From NCBI GenBank assembly GCA_017591395.1, contig WEDG01002559.1, forward strand, positions 62,001 through 126,000: 64,000 bases of DNA. The letters run 5' to 3'. Both the position numbers and the translations under genes were made by a program. A model generated the notes under the pieces. That model saw only the letters and a program-made list of their open reading frames with translations. It was not told where the DNA came from and did no database searches. The stretch comes from Schistocephalus solidus. Lineage: Eukaryota; Platyhelminthes; Cestoda; Diphyllobothriidea; Diphyllobothriidae. This document shows, one piece after another, positions 13,090 to 24,199 of the stretch (the stretch's first letter is position 1; every line of letters begins with the position of its first letter).

Positions 13090-14079
13090 TTCAAATCTGC
13101 AAAAATCTTCTACTATTTAATTAAATACTGTTATTCCGTTTGGTTTTGCGGGCGGAAGAAAAGAAGCCGATTCAGATGGCACCATCCTTTCGTAACTGAA
13201 ATATTTCGGGATTATTTTGTACGATAATCAATAGTACAACCCTCAATTATATATTTCTTAATAAAAGAAACCGTATTTCATAAGTTTGTTTAACATTTCA
13301 TGAGAGAAACCAGCTACTGTAGCTATATGTCATGCGTGTAAACATTCTAATTTAAATATTTGTCGACCGTAAGTTTCCAGTGGGCACATATCGATGATAT
13401 TTCGAAGAAGGATATTCATGATGTTTCCCATGTAGCCGGTTATGAAGTAGAGTAAAGATTTATTTTCTCTTTAATTATTAAAAGAAAATGGGTTTCTTCG
13501 TTTACCTATTGAACTATTTATACGCTTCCCTTTTTTATGAAGCATAATAAATTCGTACTCAACCGCCTACAGGATATACCGTACTATTTTAAAAAAGAAA
13601 AGCTCCTCTTCATTTCTCTATTTCTCATCACGTTGCTTTCAGGGGGGTACAAACACCATGCTATCTTCACAACCGCTTTGCAGGAAGAAGCCAGTACGAA
13701 AAGCAAGTGTGACAGCAGAAAATGTCTTGATTTTTTCCTTGATATGGAATGCACGTCCTCCTGTTAAATATAACATTTGTTTTCTTCTAGTTTTTGAGTT
13801 TACGGAATTAATTGTGCTCTTTCTCAAATACCGTTTTTCTTCCCCTCTTTGTTTTTAAATAACAATAATAGAACTCGCAGACGGTCAGTGGAATATAACC
13901 TTAAAATGACTCTGTTTCTCAGAGCTTTAGCTTTCCAGAATTTTAAAAAATTCAAGAAATTCCTTTTTCGATTACTTTTTTTCCTGTAACATTATCCGTT
14001 CTGGTTTCCTTACCTTAAAATTTTGTATTTATTTCGAAAAGAATAGTCACACACAGAAATATGGACCCCTCCACCTACT
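13090..14079. other. No gene seen
   Basis: AT-rich sequence with small frames and no recognisable motif. Confidence 0.5.
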
Positions 14080-14265
14080 ACAGGCGGCCTCTGGATAAAG
14101 TCCGGGGAATACCCGGCTCGCTTGTCCCAACCTGACCCCTAGCCCACACCTGCCTCACCTTAGTATTAGAATTAGGGCTAGAATGCGCGATCATTTACCC
14201 TTGCTGGAACTTCGCGCATGGCCACCGGGGTGCGTTCATATTCCAGTGTCCTGCCCGGGAAGGGG
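14080..14265. repeat. Inverted-repeat element with telomere-like core, short copy
   Basis: The left end ggcctctggataaagtccgg continuing into ggaataccc and the right end ttcatattccagtgtcctg resemble, in opposite orientation, the termini of the 25.66-26.03 kb element. Between them lie degenerate CCTAAC/TTAGGG-like words (acctgacccctagcccacacc, ttagaattagggctag). Confidence 0.4.
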
Positions 14266-14269
14266 AAGG

Positions 14270-15395
14270 ATATATAAGCACTTGCGACCGTTGATTGTAT
14301 GGCCGCCTGCAATTTGATGGGGGGTAAATATTCTCGGGCTCTACCAAGACAATACTTAGGATACATTTCTTTATGCGCTCAACCACGAAGTGACTGCAAT
14401 TATTATGACGTTACGTACTTATTTTGCATGAAGTATGCCGATTTGAAGCGCCTTCATAAAGGAAAACGTATTCGTAAACTCAAGTTTCTACAGTTTGTAC
14501 TGAAGATGCCTTCAACCGAACCCTCGTTTGGATCTCAACTAACTCCCCTCGTAGACAGAGGCAATACCGATAAAACTGCAGGACATTTCTGACTTACTGG
14601 TGGTCATTCTTTATCCATACCGAAATCTAGGTTTGAGTAGTCTGCGATCGCCCACGAGGGTTTGAGATTAAGTTCCAAAGCGCTGCGGAACAGCATGGTC
14701 CGTTCTGTGCTCACCTCGGTGAGCTCCACTCGCACACTAAATGTGGCCATAACTCGGCCGGTCTCACACTATTTTTCTACCACCTAAGGAAATAGGCGTA
14801 ACTAAGAGGCATTTATTATTTACCTGAGGAATAATGCCCAGAATACAGCACCTCTTTGCTTGAGAATGTTCTCGATATTGCTATTGACGTCATTTCCAAA
14901 CTGCACCCTTTAAGTTCAAACTGAACAGCGCTTGTTAGAAACTGTATACGCGCTCAAGCCCAATAAAATCTGCTCTGTAAGTCTTGTCTGTCTGACTCTG
15001 GATTATATACCATGGCGCTTTAGAGAGCAGTGATCACTTGAACCTCGTGCAGATTCACCGGGCTAAAATATATATGCCGGTAGCGCTGATGTCTAGCGAC
15101 TGAAAACGACTACAGTTTCATTGGCTCCAGAGCTCTGGACCAGCGACCTTGCAGAGGATGTGAGAGAAGAATGACCATTTCTGGCTTATTCGTTATCGTT
15201 AGTTAGCCACACTATATTCAACCCGAGTATTCTGAACTGCAAGTATCTATCAAGTTTGTCAATAGATCAAATGCTTTACCGCTCGATTCATCGAATCATG
15301 AAGGTCCATTTTCCAGTCTGCAACCAGACTAGATCTATGGTCTTCGTTTGCGCGTGACGTTGACTTTTCCAATGACAACCGAAAAGGTGTGACGC
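14270..15395. other. No gene seen
   Basis: Contains a CRE palindrome TGACGTCA at 14885-14892 and an AATAAA near 14961, but no associated frame that I recognise. Confidence 0.45.
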
Positions 15396-15399
15396 GTAA

Positions 15400-15560
15400 C
15401 CCAGCTGGTAGAGCTTGGCTCAAATACCTGTAGAACCCAGGTTGAAATAGTAGGCCTTCCCTAACTGGAGCTTGAGCACTACTGGCTGGTGACTAAATAA
15501 GCCAGAAACATCTATTCTAGCCCGTAGTTTGTTGGCGAAGGCTGGTCAAAATCGTGAAGG
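15400..15560 (+). repeat. Decayed tRNA-SINE
   Basis: The head reads gtaacccagctggtagagcttggctcaaatacctg, followed by ctggctggtgactaaataagccagaaac. This aligns with the hammerhead segment of the family but with CTGATGA changed to CTGGTGA and stem I lost. Confidence 0.5.
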
Positions 15561-16465
15561 TCTCCCAAATCAGAAGTGAGGGAAGACTGATCAGGTTGGA
15601 ACAACTCTTACTGAGCGAAAGAGCGTAGAAGAGGCTCTAGAAGCAGTTGCCGCAGACGGTCTCTTCAGGCAATTCTTGTCGCCGGCCATGTCAACCGTTT
15701 TTATTGTTTGTCCAAGCGCGAACTGTGGAGAGCTGCAACCAACGAAGGAAAAGAGAAATATCGGTCGGCGTCACGGCATCACAAGCCTGAGATCGATTCA
15801 CGCGCGTGGGTGGAGATTCCATCACGCACGCGTATGGAAACCTTGGCAGGCGAAGGCAACATGAGTAAGCTGTGGCGGCGACGCTGATCGCGGAAGCGGA
15901 GTGCCACAAGTCCTCGTTCATCCCCTACCGACGGCTGGTGCAAAAAGAGATCACACGACCGAGAAAGACGACCTAATGACTTAGGTAAGTGTTCAACGAT
16001 TCAAGGTTCACTCGCTCTGCTAGTAAACCAACTTCCTGAGTGAATCCTTATCCATCCGGCCAGAACTATGCATTTATATGCCAGCGCTTTAAAAACGTTT
16101 GCCAAACTAAAATCTAGTTTGGGTGACAAGGGTCGTAGATCGCTGAAGCACTAACCGACCGTAAGATTTTTCAAACTCTTTTTACCACCTTCAGATAATA
16201 CCAGTTTTTATTTCGATGTAGGGTAGTTTAGAGCGACTAATAAAGTTCTAGTTAACCCCTACTTCGCTCGACCATTCTGATATTCACTTCGAACGCGCAC
16301 GCGGTAAAAAAATAACAAGCTCACTTTAACGACGATCCGCAGCTAAAGGCCAAGCCTAGAATTCGCACCCTGGCGCTTCGGTCGATGTAACAAGTGTTCT
16401 ATCAGTTCAACTGCAGGCTCCCCCGCTATCAAGTGCATGCGGAGACGTTCGACATCTTCAGATAG
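15560..16465. other. No gene seen
   Basis: No motif recognised. Opposite-strand frames at 15676-15921 are shadows of one another and lack support. Confidence 0.45.
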
Positions 16466-16469
16466 TTGT

Positions 16470-16692
16470 TCTTACCATTGCATTCGTTGATGAACGCTCA
16501 CCGATCGCTAACAGAATTCACTCGTCCCGTCCTGCTTTGAGGCTCACTCTCGAGTACTGCCAGCAGCCGCACAGCGGCTAGTAGTAGAAAGCAGATGAAT
16601 ATTGCTGGCAAACACAAGAGAGACTGCAATGGTCATTTCTGGCTTTGTGGCCGTCGTCAGTCAGTCATACCCAACCCCAGGTGGTGCACCAC
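16470..16692 (-). repeat. Hammerhead SINE, minus copy lacking its head
   Basis: On the minus strand: ccacctggggttgggtatga, hammerhead-like segment, then the 3' part with gcggctgctggcagtactcgagagtgagcctcaaagcaggacgggacgag split over 16505-16580, ending in the gatcggtgagcgttcatcaacgaatgca tail that recurs at 17197-17225. The tRNA head is missing, and a plus-oriented copy begins immediately at 16693. Confidence 0.6.
16622..16666 (-). ncRNA. Hammerhead-like fold
   Basis: Stem I GACTGA/GCAGTC pairs over five positions, a different set from the array's GACTGG/CCGGTC. The core is CTGACGA, stem II is GGC/GCC, and GAAA is intact. Stem III is two pairs with a GACC loop, and the triplet is ATT. Confidence 0.45.
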
Positions 16693-16830
16693 CCGAGGAT
16701 GGCTGAATGGTTAGAACGTTGGACTTCTGATCAATGGGTCGCGGAGTCGATCTACTCCTACCAACCGCTGAGGTGGTTGCTGGCGGGGCTCGAGAGTGAG
16801 CCTCAAGGCAGAACGGGACGAGTTAATGTA
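16693..16830 (+). repeat. tRNA-SINE copy without its hammerhead body
   Basis: A tRNA-like head (ggatggctgaatggttagaa as A box region, B-box remnant gagtcgatc) is joined directly to the 3' segment ttgctggcggggctcgagag. The body with the hammerhead segment is deleted. A fragment of the same family's tail lies at 17190-17235. Confidence 0.5.
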
Positions 16831-17267
16831 GTGACCCGACGCCTGCCCATGTTACACGCTGAACCTCTCACGTCTACATGCACGTGCAGACCAGTGGCTG
16901 TCTGGCTCGCGACAATTCTGGCTGTCCACACCGGCCAATCATCTTCAACGCTGACTCGCACCTAACCTCGCTGGAGGCCTCACATGAACTTGGGGCCTCG
17001 CAGACGCGGCGGCTAGACGTGCATCGTTCGGCAGCCGACTTCCTCCAACCGCTTCTGCGATAGTTCTGTACAGAATACACTATCCTTCCAACTGGCGTCC
17101 CACTTCTTATCTCCTTCTACAGAACCGGGTCAGAATGTCGTAGCGGCCATGGCCTCCCCTATCAACTTTGCCTGCTGCGATATGAGTTCCGTTAGCGATC
17201 GGTGGGCGTTCATCAACGAATGCAGTTAATATTCCCGATTTAAAACCGGCGAGACAACGAACCCGTG

Positions 17268-17430
17268 ACTCAATGGTTAGAGTGTTTTATTTCCGAACAA
17301 GGCTCGCGGGTTCGCTCCTCGGGTGGTGCACCACCTGGGGTTGGGTATGACTGACTGACGACGGCTAGTAAGCCAGAAATGACCATTGCAGTCTCTCTTA
17401 TCTTTGCCGGCAATATTCGTCTGTTCTCAC
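17268..17430 (+). repeat. Hammerhead SINE, plus copy
   Basis: The head gaacccgtgactcaatggtt with B box gcgggttcgctcc is followed by ggtggtgcaccacctggggt, the hammerhead-like segment and ctctcttatctttgccggca. This is the most complete dispersed copy apart from the one at 56.7 kb. Confidence 0.65.
17349..17393 (+). ncRNA. Hammerhead-like fold
   Basis: Stem I GACTGA/GCAGTC, core CTGACGA, stem II GGCT-AGTA-AGCC, GAAA, minimal stem III with GACC loop, triplet ATT. The same stem I variant occurs in the oppositely oriented neighbour at 16622-16666. Confidence 0.5.
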
Positions 17431-17960
17431 CATGGTGTATTTATAGCAGGATGGTGAGCACACGTTGCGTCAGTCGACTGGAGAAACTGCCTTTAGGTGC
17501 CCGTCCAGACTCCGAGGTCTAGTGGTGCGTCACTTCACGACAAGCCTCTGCAGTGATCGAGAATACCTTTAAAATAGTCAGACATGCGCTTATCTTAATC
17601 TAGGTATTTGTGCCTTCTGTCCAGGGAAATGCGGCATGCAGCCAAGCTTTCTATTTTGGCGATCCGATCCTCCAGACCGACCCGGAGATGAAAATGTATT
17701 ACAAACGAAAGCGTGTGTGTGTGCTCAGACACTAGTGCAGTGGAATATTATTCCATCAATCGAAACACACCACAAGCCTCTCGTGGGCGTCCAGTTCCAA
17801 TGTTAAACTGAGCTTGCCGTCCAGAAAACTATGGCCAAACGGTAAATCTTACTCAATCCTCAACAGTGTCTGTATCCCTGTCAAATGGAATAGTGTCAGG
17901 TATGAAGACAGTTAAATATAAAGTTGCAAAAATTCCCATTAAATGATTCAAAAGACAACT

Positions 17961-18003
17961 TGGCGAGCATACGCGCTGCTTTCGATAACTTCTCTTCAGG
18001 CCA
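17961..18003 (-). ncRNA. Hammerhead-ribozyme-like fold of Penelope 3' region
   Basis: On the minus strand: TGGC, CTGAAGA, GAAGTTATC, GAAA, GC, a nine-base loop, GC, T, C, GCCA. Stem I TGGC/GCCA is perfect. The core CUGANGA and GAAA are intact, and 10.1-11.1 is the canonical G-C. Stem III has three pairs (A-U, G-C, C-G), and the cleavage triplet would be CTC. Stem II is weak (two pairs). Penelope-like elements of other animals are known to carry hammerheads in their terminal repeats, and the position about 200 bp after the stop codon fits. Activity is not shown. Confidence 0.5.
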
Positions 18004-18203
18004 GTACAGTTATAGAGAAACGTTGGAACGCAGTAGAAATTTAAAACATGAAATCGATAATGTTCGTCAATTTGTGTGGGTTATCTGAGGAACGTGCATA
18101 TGGGAAGGGTGATAAGAGACAATTTGATAGGCGGCAGTAAGTGTTTGGTAGAGCCGTTCTAGGAGAAGGGGGAGGACAGAGATGGCGCGGGGGATACATG
18201 CAG

Positions 18204-19935
18204 TTAAGCGGCCGTTGGCTGGCTTAAGCGCGGAGCTTGTACGAGGTTCTTTTGTGCGCACAAGACCGGCTTCTTCAACCTAATGGCAGTCGCTTCTGCT
18301 GCTGCTAGTAGACGTTGACCCAGTGGCTTGGGGTAGTTTGGTGGGACCTTATAAATTACACGGAAAGCTTCGCTGGGGTCCACACTATGCCCGGTGTCAA
18401 CAAGATGTGCAAGGATGGCGCTTTTTATGCTCTTGACTTCCCCTTTGCTCAGCCATGCTGGGATGTGTTCTTTTATTCTTTTAGATAAGCGCCAACTCGT
18501 GCGACCAATATAACCTGCTCCACAGGAGCAAGTAAATGAGTAAATGCACATGGAGGTGGTCTGAGTCGGCAACCTATCCTTGCCTTCGCCTCGTAAAAGA
18601 GGGTTGGTTGAGAACACTATCTGAAGTTTCGCTGCTGGGAACGTTTGTTTAATGGCTTGGTTAAGGCGTCTTTTCAGTAGTTCACTAGCCGAATCCCCTT
18701 GAAAGGGCACTTTGAGGAATAGAGTTTTCTTTTCCACAGTATCCTTGGCAGGTTTCACTGGTCTAGCGACAAGATGCTTTGTAATAAACCGATCTGGGTA
18801 TCCATTCTCTCGAAGTAGGTTCTGGATCTTCCCAAGCTCCTCCTCGATACTATCTGCCGTGCAAATTTTTCTGGCCCTTTGCGCTAAGCAACGGACTAGA
18901 TTACGTTTCTGTTGGAGAGGTATGAAACTGCTAAAGTTCATATATTGCCCAGACCAGGTTTTCTTTTCGATAAACGCTCCTTCGGATGCTGCCGTCAGGT
19001 CTTCTGCTTAGAAGGACGTCTAAGAAAGGGAGTGAACCTGCTCTTTTTTCCATCTCCACCGTGAATTTGATCGACGGATGTGCTTGGTTTACAGTGTATA
19101 AGAGCTCGTCTACATTTGTTTCTTCTGTGACAATTGCAAAGATGTCGTCGACGTATCGACCGTAGTATCTTAGCTTATTGATCTGTCCGCTTAACTGAAA
19201 TTTCTCCAACTTGCCCATAAATACATCGGCTAGGAGAGGTCCAAGTGGCGAATCCATAGCAACACCGTCTATTTGTCTGTATAGTTGGTTATCAAAAAGG
19301 AACTGCACATTTAACGTGCATCTTAGTAATATTTCTTTCAGTGTATTTGTCGGTATTCCTGTTTCTTGCTCACTGGTCAAAAGGAATTCACAGAGGTAAT
19401 CGACTGTCTCAGTGACAGGGACGTTTGTAAAAAGTGATGAGACATCCAAAGATAGCATCTTCGTGCCGTTTAAGTTAAGGTCTTTGACGTCTTCAATAAA
19501 TTCGAAGGTATCTCGGTAGCTACGTGGCGCTAGTTGACGTTGTACAGGCTTTAGTTTTTCTGCTAACCACTTTGCTATGGCATGATAAGGAGAGTTTCGC
19601 ATGTCTTAAATCGGACGAAGTGGCAAGCCTTCTTTGTGGATCTTCGGTAGACCATAGAGTCGAGGGATGTGTGTACCTACTGGTCTGAGGCGTTCGAGGT
19701 CACGGTCGCTTAGAAAACCCCTTGCATGGAGTCTTTTTAAGCAGTCAGTCAATTGTGCCTCTACTTCATCAGTGCAATCCTTTTCTTTATGCGCTTCTCG
19801 GAATTTATTTTGGTCGGAGAGTATGGAGTGCATCTTCGTTACATAGTCTGATCTGTTCATTATAACGATGCCTGTTCCTTTATCCGGTCTTGTTATCAGG
19901 ATGTCTTGGTTCGCTTGAAGCCGGCACTGCGCAAT
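18204..19935 (-). pseudogene. Penelope-like reverse transcriptase with GIY-YIG endonuclease
   Basis: In order on the minus strand: ITRPDKGTGIVIM (about 19858-19897), the family hallmark YGLPKIHK (about 19640), RT motif A LSLDVSSLFTNVPV, motif B DGVAMDSPLGPLLADVF, motif C YGRYVDDIFAIV (about 19145-19165), LPFLDVLLSRRPDGS, then MCIYSFTCSCGAGYIGRT with SKRIKEH, a GIY-YIG nuclease signature (about 18480-18560). The frame is broken by an in-frame TAA at 19606-19608 and by one frameshift near 18945-18960, where the WSGQYMNFSSF segment changes frame. Catalytic residues of both domains are otherwise present, so this is a fairly young dead copy. The N-terminal part before RPDKG is missing. Such proteins copy their RNA into chromosomal sites opened by the GIY-YIG domain. 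Confidence 0.9.
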
Positions 19936-19939
19936 TCAG

Positions 19940-20380
19940 AAAAACTCTAGCTCCACCTTTCGAGGGAACAAGCAGCAGGCATAAGATAAGACACTTTAAG
20001 AAGGACAGTGTTAGTATAACCAGCGATTGAATTATAGATACTAAAAAGTCGACTATATCATCGCTTCAGCTTGTCTTGTAGCTTCTCAGCCGCAAATAAT
20101 TCTGAATATTCCCATAAACAACACGAAATGGCGATGAACTCACATTAAAATCCATCTTTAAACTTTAGTTATCCTACCCAGACGTATTCCAGTTACACCA
20201 AATACATTTATTCCCTTTTGCAACCCATTGGCAAGAACGTAATTTGTGACCCAACTCAGGGAACAAAGGATATATCAGTGAGTAATACGAAAGCGGTGGA
20301 GCTAGAACCTTCATGGATGGGGCTAAATGAAGAAAATGAGAGCGCCAACCTATCCCTAACCCTATTGATTGTTTTTGTTA
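19940..20380. other. No gene seen
   Basis: Apparently unique flank of the Penelope element. No motif recognised. Confidence 0.45.
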
Positions 20381-20382
20381 GG

Positions 20383-20702
20383 ATTATCATTCGTTGCCGG
20401 GTTAGTAGGGTTGCACAATGGTTTGGTGCCCTGACAAGTGTGCGAATTGCGAGATCCGGAGGCTCTACCTCACGCCGATCAATATGGCGCGGTATCATTC
20501 CTAGCTGACCTGACCCAATTTTATTCGGATCCTTGACGGGAATAAGAATGAGGCCCGCTCTGCGCGATCTCTCATTATCAAAGTAAAATGGGTGGTTCTT
20601 ATAGTTGCCGTTTGAAAATTCGTTATTTGACCCGATACTTCGACCCTCCTACCACCAACGAAAGATTGTGCGACCCTACTAACCCGGCAACTAATTCTAA
20701 TC
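20383..20702. repeat. Inverted-repeat element with tRNA-like segment
   Basis: The ends taggattatcattcgttgcc... and (reverse complement) taggattagaattagttgcc... share about 45 bp, including gccgggttagtagggt and gcacaat. The left end runs on into a tRNA-like segment (ttgcacaatggtttggtgcc as A box; ggaggctctacctc as B-box-like). It is a candidate third SINE family or a small foldback element. No coding sequence. Confidence 0.5.
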
Positions 20703-20704
20703 CT

Positions 20705-22805
20705 ACCGAGCACAGTGAATAGAGGTAGGATTACGTTGGCATGTAGTAAGGTTACGTATTACACGCTGACCTATCCTTTGTTCCCTAAGTTTGGTCGCAT
20801 ATTACCTTCTTGCCCCCGTCTTCCAAGCTCCGTTCTACGCGGTTTGCCATTAATCCTCATCCAATTGGATTTGCAAGGCAGGCGTATACAATCATAGGAT
20901 TTATTCAAAAAACACGGTCAACACAAATGTCCAACAGTGATGTACGGGCCTTTTAGATATTTTGGAAGACTATCAGTCATTTTTAATAACTTAAGTAGGG
21001 TCCCGTGGAGAAAAACATCGCTTGTGCGTGATAGTCATCTGGGCGCATGGAATACCTTCAAAGACCTTCAGACGGCTTAACCTATTAATGTACCAAAGGG
21101 CATTCATCTTACTTGCTCGAAATCCTACATCATGTAAAATGACGTCACGCGGTGGCTTTCAAAAAGGTCCAATCTTGTGAAGTGTGTTATTGTTTATTTC
21201 CATCACAAGCCTTATTCTCCGAGTCGCACCTTACATGAGAAAATTTGCTCGTACTACGCCCGGCCACAGCGCACCGCAAAGTGACACCCTTGACAGGGAC
21301 GGAGAGTGGAGATGTGTAAATCAGAGTTGAAAATCTCGAGCTTTGGAACGAGTTTTCGTTGAACTGGTTATCATACGAAAAACGCTGGTTCCCTTTTACC
21401 GTAGAGCCTCCTTCGGGATACCGATAGACAGTCACATAGATAAGATGAAGACAGAATGAATTCAAAAAATAACCGTTCGGGGGCAACTGGAGTGAGCATT
21501 GTTGGCTTTCTAGCCTCCCTGGACTGCAACTTCGGATAGCACGTTAAACCTTCTGTTAAAACAATGCGTCAATTCAAACTTCAGAAGAAAAGATAATGTT
21601 TTTGAAAATGTTTGTAGAATATTTCATGCCTCTACTTTAAGCTATAGTCACACTCTTCGTCAACCTTCTCTTTCTCCTCCTTGCCTTACTTTTCCATAAC
21701 TCCCCCGACACACGGAACCTCTTGTATGCCACACTATCTAGGAACCAGTGACCTAAAAGTAGCCGCTAACGGGCTTCTTTACTTAAATAATCATTTCAGT
21801 TCACTAGCCTACGTAGGCAACTGCCCGTTTACGTAACTAAGGATAGATTTGTGTTCGCCAAATGCGAGGAGGAGGAGGAGGAGGAAGAGAAGGAATAACC
21901 GAATTCACTTGACTACCAAAGAGGACCACCACGGAACGCTCGCTTGAGCTTTTATTTTATTGCTCGAAGTCACTAGAAGGTGAAATCTCAAAAGGTTTCG
22001 ACGTTTTTTTCCAACTCCTGTGGGTTCTCCTATTCGATCGTTTTTTTGTTTATGCAGCTGCCAACAATCTTTGGAGTAGCTTCATTCACCTGTCTCCCAA
22101 TGGACCACAAACTGCGAGGAAAAACCGGCAAGAATTAACCAAATGTCCACTTTGGCAGGCGAGCATATTCGCATCTGCTAATCCCCGACGGCTTGTTCGG
22201 CGGCAACACGCCGAATGCTACGTTTGTCTTAAATGCTAAATGGGACGCAAGTAACATCGAGGATGGGGCGACGTATGCTGTTCTACGATTTTTGATTCAG
22301 TACAGTTTCCAATAAAATATTACTAAGAGTAGAACAGTCACTTCAGTCTTTTACCTTTCCCAACCTAAAGGATATGCTTTTTCAGCTATACATGACACAA
22401 GTAACCTTTTCAGTTTATATACGTTACCTTACGTGGCTCTCCGTCTCTCGAAGGGTCTGTATGGCAAGTTCAATTCTAACTGTGCACTACTCCACTCCAC
22501 CTATCTGGTCACCTAGTTGCGACGTCTCCCAATCAGATTGATCTTGTCTAATGCCACCTCAAGCATGCGGTTTTTTTAGGGACCCATTGTGAAGGCCAAA
22601 AATAGCGATCTGTGGTGGATTAGCAGGGTTTCTAAACTATATTTTCCCACCCGAGAGCACCAGTGAGTGCTTGAACCCTTAAGTTGCCTGTTTTGCTTTT
22701 GTGCTGTTGCTGTCTAAGTGGGACAGGCCTGAGATTATTGTTTTTACCTTGTCTGTTCTTTGTAAATTCAACGTGTCGAGCGGGATGGGTTACTTTGAGG
22801 GTATT
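20705..22805. other. No gene seen; (GGA)n at 21866-21885
   Basis: No frame longer than 100 codons with recognisable content. A CRE palindrome TGACGTCA lies at 21139-21146 and a short GGA run at 21866-21885. Confidence 0.5.
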
Positions 22806-22806
22806 G

Positions 22807-22995
22807 TATGCCACCCTCTCCCATTTCCGGTCTTCTTGACTCTATCTTGACATAAAGCCCAGATGGGGATTGGAAGAGAGAGTGAGATAGACGCATTAAA
22901 AGTCTACTCTGACTATAATCCAGCGCAAGTCACCGTCCCTGCATCTCCCTGCTGGGCGGCATACGTAGTTGAAAGCGACGGTCAAACCGTCAGCT
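22807..22995 (+). repeat. 3'-terminal LINE module, solitary
   Basis: From ctctcccatttccggtcttc through cagcgcaagtcaccgtccct to the terminal hairpin GACGGTCAAACCGTC (22977-22991), matching the 3' end of LINE copies C and D. No LINE body precedes it. Confidence 0.65.
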
Positions 22996-22999
22996 ATGT

Positions 23000-23890
23000 T
23001 ATGCCCTCAGTTCTCCGAGGCATTTCACTGGGTAGAAAACAAGATTGACACTGTATCTTTTACAGTGTTGGTGGGGGGAAATTTTCTGACTCAGCTGCTA
23101 AACAACTCTGATAACAGCCGGTGCATTTCAATGTCACAAATCAACTATTTAGATGTCGAAAATTGATGTAAACTAGAAGTTTCATGCTGAATCCTCAATT
23201 TCTTTGTCTATTGAATGAAACGTGACTTTGAATAAATCGTTTTATTGCTGTTGATCATTCTTCTCTTCGCAAGGTTGTAGGAGAATTTATGGAACATCTC
23301 TTTAGTTTCGCGAGAGATTATGACGAAGCCCTTGGGGTGTCGCTGTGCAGGTTTTCTTTTCCCTTATTTCTAGTTCATTTTAGAGTAGCCTGGTTCTGAG
23401 TTTCAAGGCTTTCGAAGAGAGAACGTATCACGGCGACGCACAGTGTGTTGGCAAGTTTGCAGCCCACACCCGCTCCACGACATAGAGCCTGCCAAATGGG
23501 TGGACTCCGCTCCCACCCCAAACCGTCTAAGGACGTCGCAATGGCCGCGCCGTGCACTCGCTAGAATAAACAAAGCGGACCTTTAGTATAAATCAAGTTC
23601 ATATTCCTTGCGCTGGCAAGCTGGTGCATTGCTTCCCACCAAGAATGCCGACCAGTAGAATAATCTAGAAGGTACACCCTCCGCTTACGTCATCCAATGA
23701 ACGGGCCGCCCTGCTAGTGCCTCAAAATTGCGCTTGCATTTTCATCTCCCGCGTTATATTTGCACGGCCGACTGATAAACGTACCGGCCCTCCCTATATC
23801 ATTGATCGATAAATTATTCTTACTTTACATAATTCAAACTGCAGAAATACTTTCTTTGGGTGAACGAACATACATGTGCATATATGTGCA
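23000..23890. other. No gene seen
   Basis: No motif recognised. Confidence 0.45.
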
Positions 23891-23894
23891 GGAT

Positions 23895-24195
23895 AAAAGT
23901 AATGGCGAAGACTAGGGAGACCAGAATGGCCATTTCTGGCTTAATAGCCGTCATCAGCCGGCCATACCTAACCCCAGGTGTTGCAACCCTTGAGGTTCGG
24001 ACTCGTGACTTGTTGCTTAGACGTCCACGAACAAACCATTGGGCTGCGGGCTCGCTGTCCTGTTGGTTGTGATCGGGTATGTTAACAGTGGTGGTCGAGT
24101 GCTAACCAGTCGCGTTACGGGGCCCTCTCCTCCTGTTCTGCCTTGGGGTTCGCTCTTGAATCCCGCTAGCAGCCGCAGCAGAGCTAGCAGTATAT
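23895..24195 (-). repeat. Hammerhead SINE, minus copy preceded by a second unit's tail
   Basis: Read on the minus strand: a 3' segment of one unit (gctgctagcgggattcaaga ... aaccccaaggcagaacagg), then cccgatcacaacc and the head gcgagcccgcagcccaatgg with a decayed B box, the hammerhead-like segment, and ctccctagtcttcgcc. This is the same head-to-tail order as in the 48.7-kb array, so it looks like a remnant of a tandem dimer. Confidence 0.6.
23919..23963 (-). ncRNA. Hammerhead-like fold
   Basis: Stem I GGCCGG/CTGGTC (six pairs, two wobbles), CTGATGA, stem II GGCT-ATTA-AGCC, GAAA, ATGGCCAT stem III, triplet ATT. Both strands of stem I differ from the array consensus but still pair. Confidence 0.5.
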
Positions 24196-24199
24196 AAAC

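Larger units (their letters stand above)
17928..19935 (-). mobile_element. Penelope-like retroelement, 5'-truncated
   Basis: Contains the RT plus GIY-YIG reading frame (18204-19935) followed by about 270 bp of 3' sequence that includes a hammerhead-like fold. The 5' end is cut just before the conserved RPDKG block, and no terminal repeat is seen on that side. The part at 17928-18003 has a homologue at 11.5 kb. Confidence 0.75.
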
